A stretch of 64,000 nucleotides of DNA from Cognatiluteimonas sedimenti (GTDB taxonomy: Bacteria; Pseudomonadota; Gammaproteobacteria; Xanthomonadales; Xanthomonadaceae): the NCBI RefSeq assembly GCF_022808325.1, contig NZ_JALGCL010000005.1, positions 124,001 through 188,000 on the forward strand, written 5' to 3'. The notes beneath the pieces are model-generated. The model did no database searches. It was not told where the DNA came from and saw only the letters and a list, made by a program, of their open reading frames with translations. Below are positions 25,059 to 34,538 of this stretch, piece after piece; within the stretch, counting starts at the first letter, position 1; each line of letters begins with the position of its first letter. The position numbers were made by a program, and so were the translations under genes.

Positions 25059-25841
25059 TCAACCGTTGCGGCGCAGGCGCCGGGCGGCCAGCAGCAGCAA
25101 GCCGAGGGTGAAGCCCGCGAGCACCAGCGCATGCGGCAGCCGTGGCGCGTCCGACAGGCCCACCGCCGCCATCGACAGGGCATTGAGGTGGTAGCTGGGC
25201 CACAGCGGGGCGATCTGCTGCAGCAGCCGCGGCATGATCTGCAGCGGGAACCAGAGCCCGGACAGGAACGCCATCGGCAGGTAGATCATGTTGAGCAGGC
25301 CGGGCGCGCCCTGGCCCTTGAGCAAGGTGCCGACCAGCAGGCCCAACGCGCAGAACGGCAGCACGCCGAGCACGTCGGTGGCCAGCAGCGAGGCCGCCTG
25401 CGCGCCGGACAGCGGCACCCGTGCGATGAACACCGCCATCGCCAGCAGCAGCGCACCGACCATCGCGGCCACGCACATCGCCATCAGCATCTTCCCCAAC
25501 AGGTACGCGCCCGCGGGCATCGGCAGCGCGCGCTTGAGCGTGAGCAGGCCGTTGTCGCGCTCCGTTGCCAGCGACACGCCGAACCCGAACAACCCGGGCG
25601 CCATCACCCCGAAGCTGCTGTAGCTGGCGAGCAGGTAGGTGGATGCGTGCGCGGCCACGTCGTGGCCGCCCAGCAGGATCCCGAACATCAGGTAGAACAC
25701 GGTGGGGAACAGGATGATCGGCAGCAGGAAGCCGGGGTTGCGCAGGTAGCGCAGCACCTCGCAGCGCGCCTCCTGTGCATAGGCGGCGATCAAGCGCGCA
25801 CGCGGCATGCGGCCGTCGGTGGCGACGGTGGTGGCGTCCAT
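25059..25841 (-). CDS. ABC-2-type exporter permease (two-component-linked)
   Basis: A 260-residue membrane protein with six predicted helices between residues 38 and 255. The block NMIYLPMAFLSGLWFPLQ and the following PLWPSYHLNALSM segment are typical of ABC-2 (DrrB/YadH-type) permeases of drug, lipid or polysaccharide exporters. The ATG overlaps the ATPase stop by one base. It forms one operon with the ATPase upstream and the DesK/DesR-like system downstream. Confidence 0.88.
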   Translation of the reverse strand: MDATTVATDGRMPRARLIAAYAQEARCEVLRYLRNPGFLLPIILFPTVFYLMFGILLGGHDVAAHASTYLLASYSSFGVMAPGLFGFGVSLATERDNGLLTLKRALPMPAGAYLLGKMLMAMCVAAMVGALLLAMAVFIARVPLSGAQAASLLATDVLGVLPFCALGLLVGTLLKGQGAPGLLNMIYLPMAFLSGLWFPLQIMPRLLQQIAPLWPSYHLNALSMAAVGLSDAPRLPHALVLAGFTLGLLLLAARRLRRNG

Positions 25842-26761
25842 CAGGCGGCCTCGGGCTGGCTGGCGGCGGCATCGGCCGCTTCGGTGAGTTCGGTGAAGGC
25901 TTCGGCCAGGCCCGCGGCCTGGACTTCGAGCGCGTCGAGCTGGTCGTCCGCGGCGAGCAGGCGGCGCAGCAGGCGTTCGGCATGGGGCGTGGACATCCAC
26001 AGGCGGTCGCCTTCCGTGCGCGCCTCGGCCACTTCCCCCCACGCGGCGACGGTGGCGAGGTCCAGCCGCGACCGGCACAGCACCCGCTTGAGCGCGACCC
26101 GCGCGCGCAGCGCATCAACGCTGCCCTCGCTGATGATGCGGCCGTGCGCCATCACGCAGACGCGGCTGGCCAGCGCCTCGGCTTCTTCCAGGTAATGGGT
26201 GGTGAGCACCACCGCGCAGCCGTCGGCGACCAGCGCGCGGATCGCGCCCCATAGCCGCTGGCGCGCCTGGATGTCCATGCCGACGGTGGGCTCGTCGAGG
26301 AACAGCAACCGCGGCCGCCCGCACAGGGCCAGGGCGAACTGAACGCGACGCTGCTGGCCGCCCGAGAGCTTCGCGTACGGACGCCGCAGCAGGTCGGCGA
26401 CGCCCGCCAGCTCCGCGCTCTGGACGACGCCACGCGGCGATGGGTAGTAGCTCGCGGTCAGCCGCAGCAGTTCGCCGACCGTGAGCGTCGGCGGCAGCGC
26501 GGCATCCTGCAGCATCACGCCGATGCCGCGGCGCGCGGCGAGGTCCTGCGGGTCGCGGCCGAACAACTCGACGCTGCCGGCGTCGGCGCGCAACAACCCG
26601 AGCAGCAGTCCGATCGCGGTGCTCTTGCCGGCGCCGTTGGGCCCGAGCAGCGCCAGCAGTTCACCGCCATGCAGCTGCAGGTCGACGCCCGCCAGCGCCT
26701 GCACGTTGCCGTAGCGCTTGTGCACGCCGCGCAGGCGGGCCAGGGGAATGTCGTCGCTCAT
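25841..26761 (-). CDS. ABC exporter ATPase (two-component-linked)
   Basis: A 306-residue ABC ATPase: Walker A GPNGAGKST (about 39-47), signature LSGGQQRRVQFALAL, Walker B LLFLDEPTVGMD, and switch histidine in VVLTTHYLEEAE. The C-terminal 90 residues form the extension usual in antibiotic/lipid exporters. ATG 26761 follows GCGGTGCCTTGGCGGG-like sequence without a strong ribosome-binding site; the longer frame upstream lacks family similarity. It is the first gene of a four-gene operon (ATPase, permease, kinase, regulator). Confidence 0.92.
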   Translation of the reverse strand: MSDDIPLARLRGVHKRYGNVQALAGVDLQLHGGELLALLGPNGAGKSTAIGLLLGLLRADAGSVELFGRDPQDLAARRGIGVMLQDAALPPTLTVGELLRLTASYYPSPRGVVQSAELAGVADLLRRPYAKLSGGQQRRVQFALALCGRPRLLFLDEPTVGMDIQARQRLWGAIRALVADGCAVVLTTHYLEEAEALASRVCVMAHGRIISEGSVDALRARVALKRVLCRSRLDLATVAAWGEVAEARTEGDRLWMSTPHAERLLRRLLAADDQLDALEVQAAGLAEAFTELTEAADAAASQPEAA

Positions 26762-26843
26762 CGCGGTGCCTTGGCGGGAAGATGCGCCGCACCATGCGCC
26801 GGCATCGCTCGCGGCGACAGTCGCGATGCTCACGCAAACGGCA

Positions 26844-26862
26844 TGACAAACGTCAGGTGACG
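26844..26862. promoter_or_regulatory. Overlapping palindromes before the ABC/two-component operon
   Basis: The sequence TGACAAACGTCAGGTGACG holds two overlapping inverted repeats: TGAC-N4-GTCA and CGTCA-GG-TGACG (5-2-5). It lies about 85-100 bp before the ATPase start and about 165 bp before the adaptor gene on the other strand. A dimeric NarL-type regulator such as the one encoded at 23224 could bind it. Motif-based only. Confidence 0.35.
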
Positions 26863-27024
26863 TGGCTGCCGCGGCGCCGTAGGCTGCTGCCCTGTTGGCC
26901 CCGCCTGCACGCCGCGGTGCGCGCCGATCCCCGGCCGGGATGCTCCGCATGCAGCCGGTGGCATCGCCCGGTTCCTGTAGTCACACTAGGCGCCTCCCGC
27001 AACCGATCCGGCGAACACAAGCCC

Positions 27025-28266
27025 ATGAACACTTCCGCCGAGCTGCTCAAGGAACTCCGCATCGACCGCAGCCCGCCGCCGCCGTCGCGCCGCGGCGTCT
27101 GGATCGGGCTGGGAATCGGCGCGGCGGTGCTGGTGGTTGTGGCATTGGCGGCGTGGGCGCTGGTTGGGCGCGATCGCGGCATCGAGGTGCGCACCGCGCC
27201 GGTGCTGGCGCTGGGCAGCGGCGGCGCCAATGCTTCGGTGCTCGACGCCACCGGCTACGTCACCGCGCGGCGCATGGCGACGGTGTCGGCCAAGATCACC
27301 GGCAAGGTGCGCGAGATCCGGATCGAGGAAGGCCAGCGCGTGGAGGCCGGCGAGATCATGGCCACGCTCGACCCGGTCGATGCCGATGCGCAACGCGACC
27401 TGGCCACGGCGCAACTCGGCGCGGCGCGCAGCCAGGCCACCGGGGTGCAGGCGCAACTGCGCGAGGCCGAAGCCAATGCGGCGCGCCTGGCCTCGCTGGT
27501 GAAGCAGCAACTGGTGTCGAAGGCGCAGTACGACCAGGCGGTCGCGCAGCGCGACTCCCTGCGCGCGCAACTGGTCACCGCGCAACGCAATGCCAAGGTC
27601 GCCAGCGACCAGCTGCAGATCGCCGAGAACGGCGTCGACAACACCATCGTGCGCGCGCCGTTCGCCGGCGTGGTGATCGCCAAGGCGGCGCAGCCGGGCG
27701 AGATCGTGTCGCCGCTGTCGGCTGGCGGAGGCTTCACCCGCACCGGCATCGGCACCATCGTCGACATGGATTCGCTGGAGGTCGAGGTCGACGTCGGCGA
27801 GTCCTACATCGGCCGGGTGCAGCCGAAGATGCCGGTGGTGGCTACGCTCAACGCCTATCCGGACTGGAAGATCCCCGGCGAGGTGATCGCGATCATCCCC
27901 ACCGCCGACCGCAGCAAGGCCACGGTCAAGGTACGGATCGCGCTGGGCGTGCGCGACCCGCGCATCGTCCCGGACATGGGCGTCAAGGTCAGTTTCCTGG
28001 AGTCCGCGAAACCCGAGTCCAGCCAGCGCCAGGGCGTGCGCGTGCCGGCGGCGGCGCTGGTGCAGCGCGACGGCAAGCAGGTGGCCTTCGCGCTGGGCGA
28101 CGACGACGTGGCGCGGATGCGCGAAGTGAAGACCGGCCGCGCCCTGGGCGACGATCGCCAGGTGCTGTCGGGCCTGGCGGCCGGCGACCTCGTGGTGCTC
28201 GATCCGCCGGCTGCGCTGGTCGACGGCGGCAAGGTGCGCGTCGTCGCCGACGCCGCCGACCGATAA
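27025..28266 (+). CDS. MacA/HlyD-type periplasmic adaptor protein
   Basis: A 413-residue membrane-fusion protein. A short cytoplasmic N-terminus is followed by one membrane anchor (about 25-47). The periplasmic part has a split lipoyl domain (GKVREIRIEEGQRVEAGEIMA; NTIVRAPFAGVVIAKAAQPG), a coiled-coil hairpin (about 118-200), and beta-barrel and membrane-proximal domains to the C-terminus. It would link the ABC components encoded directly downstream to an outer-membrane channel located elsewhere. ATG 27025 begins the complete anchor region. Confidence 0.9.
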   Translation: MNTSAELLKELRIDRSPPPPSRRGVWIGLGIGAAVLVVVALAAWALVGRDRGIEVRTAPVLALGSGGANASVLDATGYVTARRMATVSAKITGKVREIRIEEGQRVEAGEIMATLDPVDADAQRDLATAQLGAARSQATGVQAQLREAEANAARLASLVKQQLVSKAQYDQAVAQRDSLRAQLVTAQRNAKVASDQLQIAENGVDNTIVRAPFAGVVIAKAAQPGEIVSPLSAGGGFTRTGIGTIVDMDSLEVEVDVGESYIGRVQPKMPVVATLNAYPDWKIPGEVIAIIPTADRSKATVKVRIALGVRDPRIVPDMGVKVSFLESAKPESSQRQGVRVPAAALVQRDGKQVAFALGDDDVARMREVKTGRALGDDRQVLSGLAAGDLVVLDPPAALVDGGKVRVVADAADR

Positions 28267-28296
28267 CCCATTTCCACGCGACATACGGAGCCAGGC

Positions 28297-28989
<693 letters not shown>

Positions 28990-28999
28990 GGAGCGCGGG

Positions 29000-30157
29000 A
29001 TGAAATACCTGTCGCTGGTCTGGGCGTCGCTGTTCCGCAGCCGCACCCGCACGCTGCTGACGCTGCTGTCGGTGGTGGCGGCGTTCCTGTTGTTCGGGAT
29101 GCTGGATTCGGTGCGGGTGGCGTTCAATTCCGGCGGCAGCGTGGCCGGCGCCAACCGGCTGGTGGTGGCCTCGCGGCTGTCGATCACGCAGATGCTGCCC
29201 TTCAGCCTCGGCACCCAGGTCGAGCAGGTGCCGGGGGTGCGCAAGGTCGCCTACGCGGCGTGGTTCGGCGGCATCTACCGCGACCCGAAGAACTTCTTCC
29301 CGAACTTCTCGGTCGGCCCGAACTATTTCGAGATGTATCCCGAGTACCGGATCCCGGCCGCGCAGAAGGCGGCGTTCGAGGCCGACCGGACCGGCGCGAT
29401 CGTCGGCGAAGCGCTGGCCAGGCGCTTCGGCTGGAAGGTCGGCGACACCATCCCGCTGCAGGCGACGATCTTCCCGCAACAGGGCAGCAACGCCTGGCCG
29501 CTGAAGCTCGACGGCATCTTCACCATCGACGATTCCAAGCGCAAGGGCGAGGAAAGCCAGTTGCTGTTCCACTGGAAGTATTTCGACGAGGCCAACGACT
29601 ACGTCAAGGGCCGGGTCGGCTGGTACATGGTGCAGGTCGACGATCCCGCGCATTCCGACCGCATCGCCCAGGCGATCGACGCCCTCAGCGAGAACTCCGA
29701 CCACGAGACCAAGACCCAGACCGAGCAGGCGTTCAACCAGTCCTTCGCCAAGCAGTTCGCCGACATCGGCCTGATCGTCACCGCGATCATGGGCGCGGTG
29801 TTCTTCACCCTGCTGCTGCTGACCGGCAACACCATGGCGCAGGCGGTGCGCGAACGGATCCCGGAGCTGGCCGTGCTCAAGACCATCGGCTTCAGCAACC
29901 GCGGGGTGCTGTGGCTGGTGCTGGGCGAATCGGTGTTCCTGGTGGTGCTGGGCGGCGTGGCCGGGCTGGCGATCGCCGCGGCGCTGATGCCTGCGGTGAG
30001 CGCGGCCAGCGGCGGCATGATCGCGTTGCCGACGGTGATGCCGCAGACCTGGGCGATGGGCATCGGGCTGATGCTGGCGATCGGCGTGGTGGTCGGGCTG
30101 CTGCCGGCGCTGCGCGCGATGCGCCTGAAGATCGCCGATGCGCTGGCCGGACGCTGA
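29000..30157 (+). CDS. FtsX/MacB-type permease 1
   Basis: A 385-residue permease with the FtsX layout: one N-terminal membrane helix (about 17-38), a periplasmic MacB-like domain (about 40-260), and three C-terminal helices (about 265-290, 315-340, 350-375). The QAVRERIPELAVLKTIGFS loop after the second helix is a coupling segment typical of the family. It is shorter than MacB because it lacks the ATPase part. It should pair with the second permease as a heterodimer. Confidence 0.9.
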   Translation: MKYLSLVWASLFRSRTRTLLTLLSVVAAFLLFGMLDSVRVAFNSGGSVAGANRLVVASRLSITQMLPFSLGTQVEQVPGVRKVAYAAWFGGIYRDPKNFFPNFSVGPNYFEMYPEYRIPAAQKAAFEADRTGAIVGEALARRFGWKVGDTIPLQATIFPQQGSNAWPLKLDGIFTIDDSKRKGEESQLLFHWKYFDEANDYVKGRVGWYMVQVDDPAHSDRIAQAIDALSENSDHETKTQTEQAFNQSFAKQFADIGLIVTAIMGAVFFTLLLLTGNTMAQAVRERIPELAVLKTIGFSNRGVLWLVLGESVFLVVLGGVAGLAIAAALMPAVSAASGGMIALPTVMPQTWAMGIGLMLAIGVVVGLLPALRAMRLKIADALAGR

Positions 30158-30169
30158 CGGGGACATGCC

Positions 30170-31513
30170 ATGAAGAACACCGACAAGCAGAAGCCGCAAG
30201 GCCGCACCCGCCGCTGGCTCGGCAACCTGGGGGTGCTGCTGGCGCTGGCGGCGGGCCTGGCGGCCTGGGTGATGCTGCCGTGGCCCGGGGTGCTCGCGAT
30301 CGTGCTGCTGCTGGGGCTGTGGCTGCCGCTCACGCGTGCCGGCAGGCTGGCGCTGGCGGCGGCGCGCATCGGCCTGGCCAGCCTGCCGCAGCGATGGGGG
30401 GCTTCCAGCGTGATCGTGGTCGGCATCGCCGGCGTGGTCGGGGTGCTGGTGGCGATGCTGGCGATGGGCGAAGGCTTCAAGGCCACGCTCGACAGCACCG
30501 GCAGCGACGACACCGCCATCATCCTGCGTGGCGGGTCGCAGGCCGAGACCAACTCGGTGATCTCGCGCGAGCAGATCCCGCTGATCTCCAGCCTGCCCGG
30601 GATCGCGCGCGGCGACGACGGCCAGGCCGCGATCTCGCCGGAGCTGTCGCAGGTGATCAACCTGCCAACCAAGGCCGACGGCACCGATGCCAACGTCCAG
30701 TTCCGCGGCGTCGGCCCGCAGGCGTGGGCCATCCGCCCGCAGGTGAAGATCATCGCGGGCCGCAGGTTCGGCAACGGCCTGCGCGAGCTCGTCGTCGGCC
30801 AGGGGGCGCAGCGCCAGTTCCGCGGGCTCGAGGTCGGCCGCACCCTGGAACTGGCGAACCAGGACTGGACCATCGTCGGCATCTTCGCTTCCGGCGACTC
30901 GCATGATTCGGAATTGTGGGGCGACGCGCAGACGGTGGCCTCGACCTATGATCGCAGCGCCTACCAGTCGGTGACGGTGAAGCTTGCCGGCAACAACGGC
31001 TTTGCCCAGGCCAAGGCCGCGTTGGCCGACGATCCCCGGCTCAAGCTCGACGTCCTGACCACCCACGACTATTACGCGAAGCAGTCGGAAGGCCTCAACA
31101 AGCTGATCAGCATCCTCGGCACGGTGATCGGCACGATCATGGCGATCGGCGCGGTGTTCGGCGCGCTCAACACCATGTACGCCGCGGTCGCCGCGCGCGC
31201 GCGGGAGATCGCGACGATGCGCGCGCTCGGCTTCAGCGGCTTGCCGGTGGTGATGGCGGTGATGCTGGAAACGATGCTGCTGGCGCTGGCCGGCGGCGTG
31301 CTGGGCGCGGCGGTGGCCTGGCTGGTGTTCAACGGCTACACGGTATCGACCCTGGGCAGCAATTTCAGCCAGGTGGTGTTCCAGTTCAAGGTCTCGCCGC
31401 AGTTGTTGTGGACGGGCCTGAAATGGGCACTGGGCATCGGCCTGGTCGGCGGCTTGTTCCCGGCGTTGCGCGCCGCCAGGATGCCGGTGACGGTCGCGCT
31501 GCGCGGGGCGTGA
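30170..31513 (+). CDS. FtsX/MacB-type permease 2
   Basis: A 447-residue permease, the partner of permease 1. Two hydrophobic segments occur near the N-terminus (about 20-40, 42-58), before an RIGLASLPQRWGASSVIVVGIAGVVG-type first transporter helix (given here only in part). A periplasmic domain (about 110-310) is followed by three helices to the C-terminus with the coupling segment ARAREIATMRALGFSG. The extra N-terminal hydrophobic segment is unusual for MacB-like proteins. It ends four bases before the stop of the convergent rarD gene. Confidence 0.88.
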   Translation: MKNTDKQKPQGRTRRWLGNLGVLLALAAGLAAWVMLPWPGVLAIVLLLGLWLPLTRAGRLALAAARIGLASLPQRWGASSVIVVGIAGVVGVLVAMLAMGEGFKATLDSTGSDDTAIILRGGSQAETNSVISREQIPLISSLPGIARGDDGQAAISPELSQVINLPTKADGTDANVQFRGVGPQAWAIRPQVKIIAGRRFGNGLRELVVGQGAQRQFRGLEVGRTLELANQDWTIVGIFASGDSHDSELWGDAQTVASTYDRSAYQSVTVKLAGNNGFAQAKAALADDPRLKLDVLTTHDYYAKQSEGLNKLISILGTVIGTIMAIGAVFGALNTMYAAVAARAREIATMRALGFSGLPVVMAVMLETMLLALAGGVLGAAVAWLVFNGYTVSTLGSNFSQVVFQFKVSPQLLWTGLKWALGIGLVGGLFPALRAARMPVTVALRGA

Positions 31514-31517
31514 TCGC

Positions 31518-32447
31518 TCAGGTATCGACGGCCGCGGCGCTCGCTGCCGTGCGCCCGCGCAGCAAGCCGTCGCCGGCGTAGAGCGCCAGCGCGAGCCAGA
31601 TGAAGCCGAAACCGATCGCACGATCGCGGTCGAAGGCTTCGCCCAGCACCAGCACACCGCACAGCAGTTGCAGGGTCGGGGCGATGTACTGCAGCACGCC
31701 CACCATCGAGTACGGGATCCGCTTCACCGCGTCGGCGAAGCCGATCAGCGGCAGCGCGGTCAGCACGCCGCCGAACACCAGCAGCGCGCCCGCGATCCAG
31801 CCCCAGGCTGCGACGCCGCCATGGGCGACGAAGCCACCCTCGCCATGGGTTTCGCCCCACAGCAGCAAGGCCAGCGCCGGCAGTACCAGGTACAGGCTCT
31901 CGACACCGAGGCCGCGCACTGGCGGCACCCCGACCAGCTTGCGGATCAGGCCGTAGGCGCCGAACGAGGCCGCCAGCGACAACGCGATCCACGGGAAGCT
32001 GCCGTAGTTGGCGGTGAGCCAGAGCACGCCCCCCGTCGCGATCGCGACCGAGGTCCACTGCACGCGGTTGAGGCGTTCCTTCAGCACCACCACGCCCAGC
32101 ACCACGTTGAGCAGCGGATTGATGAAGTAGCCCAGGCTGGTTTCGACCACGTGGCCGGCGTTGACCGCCCAGATGTACAGCCCCCAGTTGAACGCGATCA
32201 GGCCGCCGCTGAGCGCCAGCATCCACGCCGCGCGCGGATGCGCGAGGGTTTCGCGCAGCCAGCCGCGGCCGTATTTCCAGAACAGCCAGCCCGCCACCAG
32301 CAGCGTGCTCCAGACGATGCGGTGGGCGATGATCTGCAGCGACGGCACCGCCTTGAGCAGGTGCCAGTACAGCGGCATGACGCCCCACAGCACGAATGCA
32401 CCCACGGCCATCCACAGGCCGCGACGGTCGAGGCGCTCCATCTCCAT
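31518..32447 (-). CDS. rarD: EamA-family transporter RarD
   Basis: A 309-residue inner-membrane protein of the drug/metabolite transporter superfamily with ten predicted helices in two EamA repeats. The N-terminal GLWMAVGAFVLWGVMPLYW and the NWGLYIWAVNAGHVVETSLGYFINPL segment are characteristic of RarD. Substrate is unproven; chloramphenicol-resistance annotations are historical. Starts ATG 32447 and ATG 32441 are both possible. It lies two bases after the second EamA gene, so both are in one operon. Confidence 0.9.
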   Translation of the reverse strand: MEMERLDRRGLWMAVGAFVLWGVMPLYWHLLKAVPSLQIIAHRIVWSTLLVAGWLFWKYGRGWLRETLAHPRAAWMLALSGGLIAFNWGLYIWAVNAGHVVETSLGYFINPLLNVVLGVVVLKERLNRVQWTSVAIATGGVLWLTANYGSFPWIALSLAASFGAYGLIRKLVGVPPVRGLGVESLYLVLPALALLLWGETHGEGGFVAHGGVAAWGWIAGALLVFGGVLTALPLIGFADAVKRIPYSMVGVLQYIAPTLQLLCGVLVLGEAFDRDRAIGFGFIWLALALYAGDGLLRGRTAASAAAVDT

Positions 32448-32449
32448 GC

Positions 32450-33436
32450 TCAGGCGTCCCCGGCCTGGCGCAGGTCCGCTTGCGCGCGGACAACCTGCGG
32501 CGGCTTCGCCGTCGCCGCCTTCGCCAGCGTGATCGCGACCACGCCGAGCAGGATCACGCCCATCGCCGCCAGTTCGTGCAGGCCGAAGCGTTCACGCGCC
32601 AGCCACGCGCCCAGCGCAACCGCGATCGCCGGGTTGATGTAGGCATAGCTGCCGGCCAGCACCGGCCGCACGTGGTGCAGCAGCCAGATGTAGGCGCTGA
32701 AGCCGACGATGGAGCCGGCCACGACCAGGTAGCCGAACGCGGCGAGCCCGGCCGCGGTCGGCAGCGCATGGAAACGCTCGCCGGCGATTGCGCCGACGAT
32801 GCACATCGCCGCGCCGCCGCACAGCATCTGCGCCGCGGCGGTCATGAACGGCGTCGGCAGGTCGCGGCCACGGCTCCAGATCGAGCCGAACGACCACGCC
32901 AGGGTCGCGACCAGCAACGCGACCATGCCGGCCTTGGATGCGGTCAGGCTGCTGTCGATGTTGAGCCACAGCACGCCAAGGAAGCCGATGCCCAGGCCGA
33001 CCCACTCGATGCGGTTGGGATGCGCGCCACGCAACGCCGAGAACACGCCCATCCACAACGGCGCGGACGCCACCGCCACCGCAGCCATGCCCGAAGACAC
33101 GGATTGCTCGGCGAAGTTGACCATGCCATTGCCCAGCAGGAGCAGCAGCACGCCGATGACAACCGCGTTGCCCCATTGCCTGCGGGTCGGGGCGGCCACG
33201 CCGCGTCCGCGCAACACGGCGTACATCAGTCCGCCGGCGACCAGGAAGCGGATCCCGCCCAGCAGGAACGGCGGAAACCCGCCTTCGAGCGCAAAGCGGA
33301 TGGCGAGATAGGTCGAGCCCCAGATCAGGTAGACGGCGGCCAGGGCGAATGCGATGGCGACGCCGCCGGGGGCAGCGGTGGGAGATCCGGGCAAACGGGG
33401 CATGGGGGCTGCAATCGACTGGGGCGCGCGGGCCAC
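32450..33436 (-). CDS. yedA: EamA-family transporter (YedA-like)
   Basis: A 328-residue membrane protein with ten predicted helices and two EamA domains. The YLIWGSTYLAIRFALEGGFPP block and the LEGGFPPFLLGGIRFLVAGG region are typical of YedA. It probably exports amino acids or metabolites. A second start about 11 codons on is possible. It is followed immediately by rarD on the same strand. Confidence 0.87.
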   Translation of the reverse strand: MARAPQSIAAPMPRLPGSPTAAPGGVAIAFALAAVYLIWGSTYLAIRFALEGGFPPFLLGGIRFLVAGGLMYAVLRGRGVAAPTRRQWGNAVVIGVLLLLLGNGMVNFAEQSVSSGMAAVAVASAPLWMGVFSALRGAHPNRIEWVGLGIGFLGVLWLNIDSSLTASKAGMVALLVATLAWSFGSIWSRGRDLPTPFMTAAAQMLCGGAAMCIVGAIAGERFHALPTAAGLAAFGYLVVAGSIVGFSAYIWLLHHVRPVLAGSYAYINPAIAVALGAWLARERFGLHELAAMGVILLGVVAITLAKAATAKPPQVVRAQADLRQAGDA

Positions 33437-33488
33437 GCGCCAGGCGCGCAGCGTACGCGATCGCGGTAGTGGTGGTCAGCGCCGTTGG

Positions 33489-34370
33489 TCACGCATCGCC
33501 GGCACGCGACGGGTCGGCGCTCGCCTGCGCCGCCTCGCGCCGGAGCAGCCGCTGCTTCAGTGGCAGGCCCCAGCGATAGCCGCCGGGCGAGCCGTCGCCG
33601 CGGATCACGCGATGGCAGGGCACCACCACCGCGACCCGGTTGCGGGCGCAGGCGCTGGCGACCGCGCGCGCGGCATTGGGCTGCCCGAGTTCGGTGGCGA
33701 TCTGCGCGTAACTGCGGGTCTGCCCCGGCGGGATCTTCATCAGGGCATCCCAGACCTTCTTCTGGAAGGCGCTGCCGAGCAGGTCCACGGCGACTTCGCC
33801 CTGCCGCCCCGCCAGGCGCGCGGCCACGGCGCGCAGCCGCGGCGCGAGGAATTGGTCGCGGCCGGCATCGACCCGCTGCAGCTGCGCCCGCGGGAACTCG
33901 CCACGCAGCTTCGCTTCCAGTGCCGCCGCGTCATCCCCCAGCTCGACCATGCAGATCCCGCGCTGCGTGGTCGCCACCAGCGCGGTGCCGAGCGCGGTTT
34001 CGACCAGGCTCCAGCGGATCGCCTCGCCGGCGCCCCCCGCACGGAAACTCGCCGGCGTCATCCCGAGCTTCGCGGCGCCATCCTGGTACACCCGCGACGG
34101 CGAACCGTAGCCGGCGTCGTACAACGCGGCGCTGACATCGCGGCCGTCGCGCAACGCCGACTTCAGGGCACCGAGCTTGCGCTGGGCCAGGTATTGCGCC
34201 GGGCTGAGCCCGAAGCGCGCGCTGAAGCGGCGTTGCAGGTGGCCGGCGCTGATGCCGACCGCGGCAGCCAGTTCGGCCAGCGTCGGTTCGCCGCCGTCGA
34301 GCAGCGCGCGGGCGCGCTCCAGGCGCGGGTCCGCGCGCTGGGGCTGTTTGTCGTCGCTGCGCTTGTCCAT
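33489..34370 (-). CDS. AraC-type HTH / O6-methylguanine-DNA methyltransferase fusion (Ada-like)
   Basis: A 293-residue DNA-repair protein. Residues about 15-110 form an AraC-type HTH (LAELAAAVGISAGHLQRRFS; SPSRVYQDGAAKLGMTP). Residues about 125-200 are the methyltransferase N-terminal domain and 203-285 the catalytic domain with the alkyl-acceptor C252 in PCHRV and the RSYAQIATELGQPNAARAV region. The zinc-binding N-terminal domain of E. coli Ada, which repairs methyl phosphotriesters and acts as the inducer switch, is absent. The protein can therefore repair O6-methylguanine but cannot be activated in the Ada way. It has no operon partner. Confidence 0.9.
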   Translation of the reverse strand: MDKRSDDKQPQRADPRLERARALLDGGEPTLAELAAAVGISAGHLQRRFSARFGLSPAQYLAQRKLGALKSALRDGRDVSAALYDAGYGSPSRVYQDGAAKLGMTPASFRAGGAGEAIRWSLVETALGTALVATTQRGICMVELGDDAAALEAKLRGEFPRAQLQRVDAGRDQFLAPRLRAVAARLAGRQGEVAVDLLGSAFQKKVWDALMKIPPGQTRSYAQIATELGQPNAARAVASACARNRVAVVVPCHRVIRGDGSPGGYRWGLPLKQRLLRREAAQASADPSRAGDA

Positions 34371-34433
34371 GGCGGCAACGATAACGGGCGCACCAGGCGC
34401 CCGCTATCCGAATCTTGTGAACCCCGGGGCCCT

Positions 34434-34513
34434 TGTGGGAGCGCTTTCAGCCGCGAGCCCGGGGCGAGCACGCGCCGATCCGGGCAAAGCTCGCGGCTGA
34501 AGCCGCTCCGACA
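34434..34513. repeat. REP-type inverted repeat
   Basis: A long imperfect inverted repeat: the left arm (34434-34458) ends TTTCAGCCGCGAGC and the right arm (34489-34513) begins GCTCGCGGCTGAAGCCGCTCC, 25 bp each, with three mismatches and a 30-nt loop. The right arm recurs at 61055-61080. It fills the gap between the ctp stop and the Ada-like gene start. REP elements of this sequence are common in the Xanthomonadaceae. Confidence 0.8.
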
Positions 34514-34538
34514 TGGCATTGCTGCAGGCAGAAGCGGC

